Made by a program: the position numbers and the translations under genes. The notes under the pieces are model-generated. The model had not been told where the DNA came from. It did not search any database and saw nothing but the letters and a program-made list of their open reading frames with translations. DNA of 64,000 nucleotides from Lingula anatina (taxonomy: Eukaryota; Brachiopoda; Lingulata; Lingulida; Lingulidae): assembly GCF_001039355.2 (NCBI RefSeq), contig NW_019775401.1, forward strand, positions 186,001 through 250,000. The letters are read 5' to 3'. How positions within the stretch are numbered: the stretch's first letter is position 1; every line of letters begins with the position of its first letter. Positions 1 through 13,564 of this stretch are shown piece by piece.

Positions 1-1404
1 AAATGAGAATACGTAAAAATAGGATAGCACCAGAATTAACTCATTGTTTCACGCAATATTTCAGTACAAAAGTGTTTAAAGTGTAATTACTTTTATCATA
101 GTCCGTTCTGTGTGGTTAAGTTTGCATAGAAAGGAGTGTTTAGAAAGTAATTGTTTCTATCACGTTATTTCATGAAGTTATAAATTGCTCTCCCCAGTTA
201 GATAGTTTGATTTGAATTCTCCCCAATGGTTTGGGCACCCAGCTGAAGGGAGGGGAAGGAAGGAGGAATGTTTGACAACATTGTAATATAGCTAGATATG
301 AGTGATAGCCCCCAGATAAGGTGGATTAAACTGCGGACAGGACCAGAGCAAGCTTGTTGGAAAATGGATTAGTAGTGTTTATTTTGAAGAGTAAAATAAA
401 TGGGATGGGATCCTCTACCTCATCTAACTAGATTAAGCTTGTAATACATCATCTTAAATGAAAAGGGAAACCCGATGTGGCTAATTAATGTGAGACACAC
501 AGATCTAACAGCAGTTATGGATATAAAGAGAAGATGCTCAATGCATACAGCACCTGTGATTAACATCATAGCCTTATGGATGGTGTAATAATTGCATTCT
601 TCGCTTACTACTGTACTACTACACATGGCAGAAAATGATACTTTTTCCTTTTATCACATTTTTACTACTGTAGTACCTGGACTGTTATCCCATTAAGTAT
701 GCCTTAATTGTGCTCTTTTTGACTTAGAATCTGACATGTGCCACTGTCTGCAAATGCAGACATTCCTTATACTGGGTATATGGCAGCTGGTATATGGTAC
801 CTGCATTAGAGCCTTGGCTTTTGTGGCAAAGATTGGAGTGTCTTTGTATATAGAAAAAGTGTTATATGACATTTAGTATTTCATTCAGTTTCCGCTTTAT
901 TCCTTCATAATAGCTGAAAGTTTTGATAACAGTCATTGTTTGGCCACACTTGCTGTAACTTGTTTTCATACTTTCTGTATGTGTTAACAAAATTAAAGAT
1001 TTTAAATGTTTTTGTTTACATTAATAACTGCACATCATGTCAGGTCTGAGAATTGTCATTGTTGTTCCTCTGTAAATATATGCATGGGAGTTTTTGTTTC
1101 AATATTATCATTTCTTGGTCTAAGGGAAGATATAAAGGCAGAACTGTTGTAGCATGTTTACAAATGTCAAAACCAATCATGGATTTTAATCTGTGGACCA
1201 TGTATAGAGTTTATTTGTAGTGATTTATTTATGTCCAAGTGTTGCTCCTGAATTTAGACATTTGAATCCCCCACTCCTGTGAGGTGACAATTGTTACAGA
1301 TAAAAGAGATTGGAATGCCATCTTACCACAATGCAGATAGATGATCTGGTATCTAAGAATAAAGAGTGTACTTTTTTTCCACCCCATTCCTGAGCAAGGC
1401 TCAA

Positions 1405-1407
<3 letters not shown>

Positions 1408-1474
<67 letters not shown>
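1408..1474. repeat. (AT)n microsatellite
   Basis: An uninterrupted run of about 33 AT dinucleotides. It creates spurious Tyr-Ile open frames on the minus strand. Confidence 0.98.
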
Positions 1475-1476
<2 letters not shown>

Positions 1477-4400
1477 GCACATATACATGTGGGAATTCAC
1501 ATTAATGCTTAATGCCTGTAAATACAGTGAAAGTGTTCCTGGTCTAGGTGTTTTGTCTCTGTGGTGTTTAAAGCATTTTTCAGACATGTTGGGTCTTGTT
1601 CAGATTCTTTAAAGCTGTGAAATTATCCACAATACTTTCTGTCACTGTGTCAGTGAAGGTGCTCAGACCGGTTGTACTTAAAGTAGTTTACCAACACTTG
1701 TGTCTCTTTCAAAAGAAGAAAATTGACATAGCCTGAAATTCTTCCCTTCAAGGACTTTTTCTAAGCTCTGGTATATACTTAAAAGATTATGTATCTGGTG
1801 TCTGGTGCTTTACTTAAAAATCATATAATGTTTAGTTTTGATCAGATGTGCCATTTTTTTCTCCTCCCCTCTTTTTTATTGCAGCTCCCTGATTTCAGTG
1901 CAAAACTTTTTTATTTGGTGTTTTTCCCTGTGTATGTTTTTTACCAAGAGAAGATACCTGGCATTTCATAGCACTGTCAGTTTTGGACAAGAAAAAACGC
2001 TTAAGTGGTTGAGCAGAGATATCCAGAAACACACTGCAAACCCTCTCCTCTGGCATGCATTATTTAGAAAAGATATTGGGAGGTTATGTTTCTGATTTTC
2101 ATGTCTGGACTACCAATCAATCAAAACTTCAGAAGCAGATTGTTGACCTGCCTTGCTAGAAGGCACTTTTTTCTCCTCCAGCAGGTAATGTCTAGCTGAT
2201 TTTAACTTCAATGAAGTGTAAGTTTTTTGTAAGCCAAGCAAGAACTCATTCATGATATCTTATGTTATAGTGTGCTTTGTGATCATTTGTGTATACAGTG
2301 CTAGTCTGTTGGTGTTTGAGTTTGGGAGATTGTCTTTCTTCAGTGAGTAGAAGTATTTGCCCTCCCATGAAATCTACCCATATCTAGCTTCAGTCTGTGT
2401 TTGAGTATCCACTTGGATGAATGTGTGTCAAAGGACAACTGAATGCACTGAACTGCAGGGCAAATTGAAGTGCTAAGAAAAGGCTGTATCTAATGTTAAT
2501 TATACCATTAACATTGCTTCCGATATGAAAGAATTCAAACATCCATTCTTCTATCGGCATTCTGGAAAAGGTTCAGGCAATCTATTCTCTCAATGTTATG
2601 TTTTCAGAAGAAAGCCAAGTGCATGGTTCATGAAAAAGCATGCATCAGTGTGTTCTTAATGCAACTTTTTTATGAGTAACATGATTTTTAATAAGGTTTT
2701 ATCTTTTAAACTGCTTATATTTGTAAAATCAGTACATAACAATATGGCATTTTGTTTGTGTCACATTTACTGAAGAGAAGATTCCTCTGAAAATAAATCA
2801 ATCGGGTACTTTTGAAAAGATCACATACTAGAGAAAAAATGCAGAAAAGTTATCTTCTACATTGATAGAAGATGAGGAAATTATGCCGTATTTGTCCTCA
2901 GACTGGGGCCATGGCGAAGGGCCAACAGGTAGCAAATGGAGTGAGTGCCCTTGATGCCAAAATGGGAGTTTTATGAGACAGATCATGCCTGGACAATTTG
3001 TTGTTCAGATGTTATCTCTAAGGAAGCAATTTGAAGATTTATCTCCCGAGCAAATGGAATTTATTTAAGGCATTGATGATTTATTGTCTGTAGAAATAAC
3101 GTGTGTTGATGTTGATTATGTTAAAAGACAGTGAAAAATCTGCAACACTGCTCTCCAAATTCTGTCAAGAAATGATCTTAAGATGAAAAATGCTTTCCTT
3201 TTCACTTTTTACATTTTTTCAGGATGATTTAATGTGAATAAATATAATAATAAAGTGAATTCTGGATTATTTGTATTAAATGATGAACCATTTGAGACCA
3301 GGGAAATTGAAGAACAACTCTCACAAAGGGTCAGACTTTCTTAAAAGACTCAATTAACTAAAATCATTCTTGTTATTTAAAACATAAAAACCACTTCCTT
3401 CCATCTTAATTCAGCATTACTCCAATTGCATTCAGTGAAAGGACCAGGTTCAAATTTTATTGCATAATTGCACTAAGAAAATTGGTAATCTCCCTTGCGC
3501 GTCTAGCCAAGATTTGTCTGGGGCACAAGCCATTGGAATGTGTGTCTCATGCTGCTTAGTGCACAGTGGCCTGCAGTATTCTGGTGTACCCTCTACTAAC
3601 TTTTCTATCTGTGTAAAAAGTAATAATGTAATTCATGATATCATGGGCTGGATCCCTTGCCTCTAGTTACAGGGTATTATGTGACATTGTGACTGCAGCT
3701 GCTGAGATTAACAGTGTGAAAAGTCCCAACCCCCAAGCCAAGGATATTTTTATAAAACTTAACGTGTTTGCACGTATGGTATTGTGATTGTCATTATTGG
3801 CCTATCTTGTACTGTTGGTTAGATGTGACATAACTGTTAGATTGGATTTGCCTTTTTAAAAATATTGTTTGCATTGATTTTTTAATTTTTTTTCCCTTTT
3901 TTTTCCAGTGGAAGACAAAAATATAAATGTGTTTTTATAAGGCTCTCTGGGTTATAATGTTACTTACTAAAAATTGGCCTATTGTTTTCATTACATCGTC
4001 AAATGATTCATTTTTATTTATCTCACGTATGCTAAGATAAGACTCTGAAATCCTACCCCTCAACTTGTCTCTTAAGCACAAAACGTGATAAGATTGGATA
4101 AATATTGTATTGTTCTGCTGATTTTACCATGCAGAAGCTAAAGAAATTGGAGCATAAAGGAAGCCTTTTTCAGTCATTTTGACAGTTGACAGTAGCACAC
4201 TTGTTGGCACAGGTTGATTGTCAGTTTTCTCTTAGATTTCTGACTATCCACGTGCTGTGGTCTTCACTTAAGGATAGAAACATCAGTTGCTGTATAAGTA
4301 TTGGCTGTGTCACCCCAGGCTGGGCCTCCCTGGCTATGAGATGGGAAGCTGGGCCTGGTTGTAGGGATACAGCAATGTTGGTAGGTTAATCTGCCATCAC

Positions 4401-6025
4401 ATTGTCATGCTGATTACCAACAGCTTTTCTGCTTGGCGGAACTTTGGTAGAGACCAACTGTTGCTCCTCTTTGTTAAGGTACACTGCTGTATTGTTACTG
4501 CAGTCAATACCAGTAATTGATTCAAGTCAATAAGGGTTGAGTCACAGAGAAGATTTGACTTGCATTGCCGTCTTGGGTTATTAGGAGTCAAACAGTAGGT
4601 GCCTTGTGTTGTGACTGAATGAGCACCTCAGTTTGACTGTGGCCCAAACAGATCGCCAAATATTGGTTGGGGCCTGAAAGATCAAAGTCAGTAGAAGATC
4701 ATTTGGCTGTTGTGATAGAAAATGTGGGGGCACATTTGACAAAGCAGTTCCAAGGCTTCTGTTTGCACGGAGTACATAAACGGTGAAATGAATTCACTAT
4801 GGGTCTTAGGGTCAAATAGGTAACTTGTTGCATGTATTATGAATGAAAGAATTCAGACTTGATTTCTGCTAGACAGAAGCACAGGTGTGCAGATCTGCGC
4901 TTCATTTTTATTTTGAATGACGTTGGATCAGTAGTCAGCTCAGGGCATGTTCACATAAGGACTTATTTTGACCAACTTCATGAAATATTAATTTAATGTG
5001 GTATTTTTAATTAAGTTTGTATGATATCTCATGGTTTCTCTCTCCACCCCCACCCCCACCCCCATTGTCAGCAAATAGTTTAAGTTGGTCTTGATGTGAA
5101 CATTAACCTTTCAGTTCTTCTCCAGTAAAATTTTTATGAATGAGATGACTATGCACCATTGCAATTGTATATGACAGATGTGGATTGAATTGTGTACAAA
5201 GCGGAAGCATGGCCCTGTTACTATCACTGATCTGAAGGTTCAGGCCTAATACCCCATTATAAAGAATGGTTATAAAGTGGGTGGCAGCTAGATATTTTGA
5301 ATGCAGAAAGTTTATACCACCCAGGACCAGCATGAAAAAGCATTACATACAGGAAATTTTCTTGTCTTGGTAGGCAAGAATCGAGGTATTGTTTTGGTAT
5401 GTTTGTTTTCAAATAAAAAAATAGAAATTTGAAGAAATACAAGATGGTATCAAAATGGGTTGCTGTAAAGCACAAAAGATGGGTTTTATGTTTCAACTAA
5501 GCCTCGTTGGGTGTCCGTTTACATGCTCTAACTTGTATGTATTCCTTTCTATTTTTATTTCTTTTTGAAAATCCATTTCCTGGATTGGGGACAATTTTGA
5601 CTATGATAATGTCAGACCAGTAAAGAATAGATATGATTGTTTAAAAAGAGACAGGTGCATGTTGTACAGTCTGTTATAAATCAATATCAACATGAAAAAT
5701 ATATTATAGTTTGGGAGATGATTTGGATCCTGGACCTTATGGGAAGGGGGAAAATTAATGAAATGAGGTAATCCTCTTTCATGCTCTTGTATACTTTGGT
5801 CTAGTAGGCATCAATCTTTTACAGTAGTTCCTCACTAATTTAGAATACCCTACTTTTTGTGAGTATTTGATTATTTGAAGATTTCAGGCCCAAAGCCAGC
5901 AATTTCAAGACGAGTATCATTTTCTAAAAAATTGACCATTTACCGTGAAACCTAGATCACTTGCTACTCAGAGCAGACCTTTCCACTCCCTGCCAAGAAG
6001 GGCAGCTCATTCAAACGTAACAACA

Positions 6026-6045
6026 CCCCCCCCCCCCCCCCCCCC
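6026..6045. repeat. Poly-C tract
   Basis: Twenty consecutive C residues in otherwise AT-rich DNA. The length is prone to sequencing error. A shorter C-rich tract with an A every sixth base lies near 5045-5064. Confidence 0.95.
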
Positions 6046-9000
6046 TTGGCTATAGGCCTGGCTTTAATCATTTTAGTTGCTTCATTGAGAAAGAAATGTT
6101 CTGAATGAAATCAAAACTCACTACACATAATTTTATAAATATATATATCTGGGGAATTTTTGGGCAAATCATAGTTAAAAGAAAAATTTTAATGAATTAT
6201 ATGTTCAAAGTTTATGTGTTATTACCATACATATTCTTTGCCAGACCAAGTTTATTCACTTAAGGAGCATTAAAAGTAAATTACACCTTGCGGAATTCAG
6301 TCTGAAATGTCCTTCAAAATTCTTGATGAGATTACTGTACGCTTTTGGCCAAATATAATCCTTTCCAGTCTAGAGCTGATAGCAGTTCTGTCTTTACAGC
6401 TGGATAGAATAGAGGGTTCTGATTTTAGAAATTATAAGAATTTTTCAGGTTAGTTTTCATTAAAGAAATGCAAATATGTGTACCATTAGATAATTTAAAA
6501 ATGAAGAAGTAAAGGAGGCAGTTATAATGACAGTCTGAAGAATCATAGTGTATACAAGAAAGCATTGATTTATGCCGCATTCACATGACTGGTTTGACTG
6601 TCAATCAACTATAGGATGATTTAAGAGCTGAAAATATCCAAAAGCTAATTGGCTATGCATTGATGAAGTGGACATGATTATAAAAAATGTGAAGAAACCC
6701 ATTAACTCTTGATACTCTCCTCCCCTCATTATGCTGTCATTGCAACAGCTGAGATAATTGTCTGAATCCGTATACAGACACACCCACCTCAACTCCCATG
6801 TGACCCATCCTGACTTTTACCCCTGCTCTTTATGGAGTGTGTTTAGCCAAGAAATTAGCAAAAACCTGATACATAACCCATCTATAGGACTAAAGTTAAT
6901 GAACTTCATCAAAATTCCCCCTATTTCATGTTTCCCATTGACTGGGAAATTGTCGACTAGCATCAATGTCGTCTGTTGATCAATGGTTGTTATTATCAGC
7001 ACTATGGGGTGCATGCGCTGTGCAAGACTTACCAGGCATAGGAATCTTTCCAGGTGTGATATTGCTGCTATATAGTAGCTGTTAATGCCTTAGATGTTGT
7101 TAAGGCATTCTCACTTGATTATTCCAATTCAGGGATGTTCATATGTCTATGCTTTGATATTGTTACTACTATATATGCATACTAGTAATGAAATGCTTTT
7201 CCATTTCTTTTTCTTATTATTTGATGATTGGTTTTTGCCAAAGCTGTTCATAAGTACATTTGAATGAGTCACTTTTGAACATACATTGAAGCAATTTACT
7301 TTAGAACAGAAAGGCTTCATGGATAATATAATCACATTGTATTTAGTAGCCATAAGGTTGTCTTGGAAAATGAGAAAATTTGCAATACTTGTGTTTATCA
7401 AAATTTTAGCAGGCACTACATTTGTAGCATTTTTAAGTATTTATCTTAAATCTCAGTTTAACACTTGCAGCATCGTGCTGGTGCAGCTTTGATTATTTCA
7501 GTATTTTAACTTACAGTTGAGCTTGTTTATTCCCGTCAAAAGCTCACTTTAACAATTTAGTATATTCCTGCAGTGTTGGACTGTGCTCAGCATTTTATCA
7601 GCATGCATGTTATTGGGAACATCAGGTGTTGGATTAAATATGATTGCTGGTAATTGGAGAATCTTTAGAGGAAATTGGACAAAATCACCAATATTTGCCA
7701 TTGAAACATATATCCCTATTTTAGCCCTTTAAAAGAAAATGTGTTGCATGAAAAAAATATCTAACAAGTTTCCAGTGAGATAATATTGGAAGCATGCTGC
7801 AGTTATTTGTGTTCTTGTTCTGAATCAGTGCAAAATAAGTAGGAAAGAAAAATAGATTTTCAGTCTAAAGAAATTGAGCTAGTTTTACATAGGAGGGAAA
7901 TTGTACCCAATGTGATTAGAATATGGTTGCTCCTGTGTAAGCCATGACATTTTCACCAAATTCTTTGCAGAATATTGTTGTTAACAGTTGATGTTTAGAG
8001 GAGGGTAAACTGCAAATTCAATTATGGTATTTAATTCAAAAAATAAGTTTCCCGTCTTAGGTTTTGCTCCTGTGGGGGACAGAGAAAACCAACTCGTGGC
8101 GTTTTTCAAAGTATCATTCCTTGTTTTAATTGCCCTGTGTATATATAAAGGTAGATGTCAACTGCCGGGTCAAAAATTAAAAAAATCCACAAAATCTTTC
8201 AACTTAAAAGAGAAATTGCACAAATTTGTTCTGATAATTCTAAATTACTAACTAGTACATTACATCTAGTCTAATGCAGTCAGTTTTGTCTAGCGTAGGT
8301 GTATTAGTTAAAAGATGGTATGAAGGTTCTTCCTGTGTTTACACATACTGGCGTTGTAAGTGCATGTAACGAGGCAGTTCCTTGTGGAGCAGGTACTTCT
8401 GTTTAGCTTCATACATCTATATCTTGCCACATGATGGTCTACAGATACCTTGTCTGAGTGTTAAAAATGGACCTGGTACTTGTTAAGAGAATATGCAGTA
8501 TAAATACAGTGTGAAATTAGCAACTTCTGCGTCATTGGGTCATTGGCTGTGTCTGTTGTGCTATTACAGAGTTCAGTCTTGCTGAAAATATATTGATATC
8601 ATTACTCCTCTTTAAGTTTTTTTTTCTGATGATCTGTGTGGTCTTATCATTAAGTACTAGTGCACTGATAAGCCAGCATGATCATCTTTAATATTTTGGA
8701 AAGCCTTGTTAAAACAATGTGTATTGCAATGTTGAAAATGATAAATGAATATATAGCAGGTCTGTGGCCAGCAATTGCAGAGGGGTTCTTTTTCTGAAAA
8801 AGTAGGATCTTTTAACATCTTACCTGATCCAACCTGAGAAATGGCATAAAAATTAGACTCAGAGCAGGCCTTCTCTGGCCAAAAGAGTGGGTATTTTGAT
8901 CCTTCCAAATCCCCCTTGCCCATATAATAGGAGAACATACTAGTAAGGTTTATTACTGGATGAATCCTTATCAGTTGTGTCAGTGTATTTGTTGTAGATG

Positions 9001-12000
9001 GAGATCTATTTGTGCTATAATCTGTGACCAAGTAGACAGCTCGAGCTGCTCTAAAAATGCGTCTGAGCTATTTTCTCTTTTATTACTCTTATGTATAGGA
9101 TGTAATTTTATAGTGTAATGGTGCAGTAAAATCACAATTACAGGAGAATCAGGCTGTAACAGGCCTGTTTTGAAATGCTGGGACCTTGTAACCTTCCATA
9201 GAGGTGTGCCTTCAGGTAACAGTGAAGTTTGGTCACCCTCTCCTCGTATCAGGTGATAGATAACTGCAGTATTATATGTTACCAGCATCTCACTGGTAGA
9301 AGCTGAAGAAAGTCTGGTTTACACACAGCAAACTGGTTCATACCAAGGCAGGTCCCAATGGTATAGATTAAGTAGCGCCAAGATTGACGGGTGAAATGCA
9401 TGAGGTGTGCTGCTGCGCAAGTGCAGACGCTGCTGCGCAGTCACAAAGCACAGACTTCGGAGGCAAATGTCTGCTTGGTGGAATTTAAGTGTGGTGGTCT
9501 CATATGAGACACATGAAACTTGATAGGCATGTAAATTGCATTTCAGACATTCAGCAAAAGAATGAGAATGTATTTTTATAGTAAGAAGCACAGTTATATT
9601 TCCAATGATATCATTGGTGTCTGTCTTCTTTGATGACACCTGTCAACTTCATGCCTGGTCAAAAGAAATGCGTTGTTTCTTTTGTCCCCTTTACAGGTCT
9701 CCAAATCATGAATAAATTGTTTCCATGTGGCTCTTTGATGTGATCAGTGACTTTTTCAATCTACCAGACACTTCTTACCTCTACCTCTTTATCTCCATTT
9801 TGTGTTGGATAATATAAAGAAGTATAATTTAGCTCAAAGACCAATGTCTGCGGAACCACCTTGTCCACGGCAAGCCATCTCTGCAGTGTGGAAGAGATCT
9901 GTGACCACTTAACCTTTGGTGACAAAAGTTCAGACCAAATTGACAAGGTGCAGCACCTTTGTCCTCAAGGTGGCTGCTAAATGATGGCAAATAGGGCAAT
10001 TAAAAAACAATAAATGTCAGTGTCCTGAGAACACTCAATCTGTATCAAGGTCCTCCTGTGTCCTTGTAGTACTATAATTTGCCTCAGGCCTACAGAATAT
10101 TTGTTATGATCTCTGTGGAATGCAATCGTTTAGCACGTAAAGTGGCACCATTTTTATACATTTCTTTGTCAGTCAATCCATCTGTACTTATCCAAATGAA
10201 TAGCTTTACTTCAAAAGAATTATTAATTAATGTATTCAAAGATACATGTAAATTAAATGACACTGAGAACAGATAGCAATTCAAGATTTTCTGTCTGACG
10301 GCATATTTTATGATTAAAGTTCTGCTGTGATAAAATGTCATATGAAAATTATTTCAAAATTGGTGGGTTTTAAAAGATTTAACTGGTGCATAAATTGTTC
10401 TGTTCAACTTTGTTGGCATTAAAAGAGAGAAAAAATACAAATATTTTTCAAGAGCAGCCTGTAGGTGATTGTGCTGCAATGTCAGTCTGAGGGTTACAAT
10501 CTCTGTCACTAATGATTCCAAAATAGAGACCCTGAAGCAAACTTTGTGCCATTTTGTCATGGAAGTAGTCTAGAGGTAAACCTATGGTTACACTGGCAAA
10601 TAATGCACAAGAAAGACCAGGTGTAAGAATTCACTAAGATGCCAAGTTGAGTGGTGTCCAGAAATTCCTTCCTTTCCCCCCAAATGTTACTTGTCAACTT
10701 TTTAACTGTCACTTACTGATGGTTTTGTTTCTGTCACCCCTTTTCACACTTACTTCATTCACTTGTGGGCTGTACCAGTGATTCTTTAACACATGAAAAT
10801 AGCTTCTTGACTTTTTGACATATACAGTGATACATTGAGGGAAAAAATGGTTCATCAATGCATTGCACTTCTTTAGGTATTTTATGACTACCTTTTACTC
10901 CCTTTCTCTTCTGTTCTTTTAATATCATTCAAAGGACATGCCCTCTCAAAGATTTCCTTTCTAAGAAATAAATTAACCGTACAAATCCTGAACCAAAATC
11001 TTCAGAAAATTATATTTCAGTACAACAGTTTTTAGATTTTGTGGAATTTTTGGTTTTTTAAAGAGCTATTTCTGTTTCTCCTCTCTTGCTCTTCGCAATT
11101 TCTTTCTTCCTGTTTGCAAGTCAGAGGTGGAGTGCTTCAGGCAGCAGAATTCCCCCACGTTTTGTATCATTCACTAGGTTTGTAGTTTCCAGGTGAGACA
11201 GTATTAAGCCAGGTAATATGATTAATGGAGATCTTGCTGTGAGAGTGAAAAAAAGTCTAGAAATCTTTACCATACAATAGTCCTTAAGTTGTAAAATACT
11301 TAGATATCATTGTTTACTAAGGATGGGAGGGTCAGTGATAAGATAAATGATGATACAAGATCAGCATGATGTTGATAAGGTAACTGGTAAATGGCCAAGA
11401 GTAAAAGCCCAGTAGGAATAAGATTGCCTTAAAAGTCTGCAACAATGTTCAGAGCTACAGAAAAAAACAAACTGTCTGGCAGAAAAAAGTGTCTCTCAAC
11501 ATGTTGTCTGCATTGTTAAAAGATTTTTAAACAGCCAAGAACAAACTTAGTGAGAAAAGACAGGCTAGTGGTTTAAAAGCTTCAGGGACTTTTTTTGTCG
11601 CTCTTTGATCTTGTCACAAATGCACTGAAGTTCCACTTGAGTTGGTTGAGGGGGGTTTCATGTGTTTTTTAAACAGTTGGGTACTTTTGAATCTTCATGG
11701 TTTTGTGAACAGAGCCTCCTCTTTGTTAACAGTGTCTAAGTACATGCTGTGCCTAGGAGATTTTTTCAATGTGGTAGTCTGGTCAGAATGCAAGATCAGT
11801 ATTTGATCATTTGTTATGTTTACAAGAGGGATCTACTTGAAACCATCCATTAAGTAGAATCCACTGAAGTGTCCAGTTTAAGGCAGTGATGGTGGTTTCA
11901 TGAAATAAGTCACTGTCTGAAGTAATGCAGTTGATTGTCAGAACATGAAATTTACAATTCTATTACTCTTTGTAAACTCGAGGTGATAGTAATAAAGCTA

Positions 12001-12880
12001 AACTAATTAAGCACATCATTTTGTTGATAGGTGCTACAGAAAAATTACTTTGGTTAAATTTACATTTCTAAAAAGTTTTGTTTTATCCATCACTGATCTG
12101 ACTTCAAATTTGATGGAGCATTAAACTTTTAACTTTTTTTATTTCAAACTGGATTTATATTATTATTATTAAAATTATGGGGACTAAGTTCATAGACAAG
12201 TATAGCAGACTGCACTTAAAGATTCCAGAGAATCAGGTCAAAAGTTTGTTATCCTTGAAGTTTGCAGGTGTGAGGATGACGAGTAGTTTCAGTCGTCAGA
12301 AGGTGACAGGTGATGGCTTCTCTTGCACCTGGTCTTCAGCCTGGTATTAGTGTGTTTCAATAAATATTCTGCACTGTCACGTTTAAAGTGTGAAAAAATT
12401 TTGGGTGTGCATGCATACAGAGTGGTGGCATTTCCTCTCTTTTGACTTGCACTCGTTTTTCTTGAACAAAGTTTCTTTTGATTTCAAGGTACAGATTTCA
12501 GTCCATACAGAAAAATTCAGGTCATTGCAAGTTGTAAAATTTATTGGCAAAAGAAAATGTAAGCTTTTGTTCTAGTTATATACCATTTGAGATGGGCTTA
12601 TCTTTTAATTAGAATATATAAAAAAGTGATCCCAGAACTGCAACTTGGCAAATGAAATAGAAACGAGGAGGATTTTTTGCAAACAGCTATGCACGAGTGC
12701 AAAATTCAAATAGATTCGATTGAAACAACACATTTTAATGAAATTTTTTATGAACTCCATTCATACATAATATTTTTGACAAAAAGATTAGATTAAGATA
12801 GGTTATATATATGAGCAAAAGTTGAGTATTTGAATATTTTCAAGACAATTTTCTTGTGTAGGGAAGATAAGAGCTCACTA

Positions 12881-13564
12881 ACCCCATTCACACGAGACAC
12901 TTTCAATCGCGATTAAGCCCAAATCGCGATTCTATCGATGTAAAGCTTCTAGTGTGAACGCAGTCGAGACGCCAAATCGCGATTCAAATTAATCCTACTC
13001 GAGAGGTGGATTCTATCGATGTAAACTTAAATCGCGATATAAAATTTCCTAGTGAGAACGGGATCGATGTTAACACCGGAAGTTGAGGACTTAGGCGCGT
13101 GCACAGTTTATATCGAAAGTACAATACAATACAATAAATTTTATTTCATGTCGGGTATAAATTGAAACGAAACATTAGCTAAATACATCTATTCGCCGAC
13201 TGGAAAGTGAAAGAAAAGAAACTGTCCACGCAATTTCAAGTTTCTTAGCAGTCAGCAAAATGGCCACGAGGACGTACTGGTCTGAAAACTCAGTGGCAGC
13301 ATAACTAAATATTTGGGCCGATGAGAGTATTAAACAGAAAATAACACCGTACACACCGAAAGCATGGTCTTGAAGGCAGCTACTGCGCATGATCAACAGG
13401 ATATACCGTGACTCCCCTAGGGAGCGCAGTTGCAATTACCAGATCCAGCAAGGTAAATCGCGATTTCGTTTTTACATGTGTGAACGCAAAAAAGTGAATT
13501 TAGCTAAGCGCGTTAGAATCGCGATTCCCTTAATCTCGATTAACCATGTAGGTGTGAATGGGGC
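12881..13564. mobile_element. 684-bp inverted-repeat MITE-like element with TCGCGA repeats
   Basis: The element begins ACCCCATTCACAC and ends GTGTGAATGGGGC, so the outer 12 bases are inverted repeats. The arms continue imperfectly inward (AATCGCGATTAAG and AATCGCGATTCTA versions near the left end, related words near the right). Flanks read CTA on the left and TA on the right, suggesting a 2-3 bp target-site duplication. Six TCGCGA words (12907, 12924, 12977, 13032, 13458, 13519) and internal GTGTGAACGC words are found only inside it. It has no transposase open frame. The superfamily is uncertain. Confidence 0.75.

Noticed and set aside
1229-1587. Tyr-Ile repeat open frames at 1.2-1.6 kb and again at 47.5-48.0 kb
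   Set aside because: Translations of AT and TG microsatellites.
2881-2935. Possible 27-bp exon with TCCTCAG acceptor and GTAGCA donor
   Set aside because: Too short to support and encodes nothing related to an ADAMTS prodomain.
9602-9617. 16-bp perfect palindrome CCAATGATATCATTGG
   Set aside because: Notable but isolated; short palindromes of this size occur by chance in a 64-kb AT-rich window.
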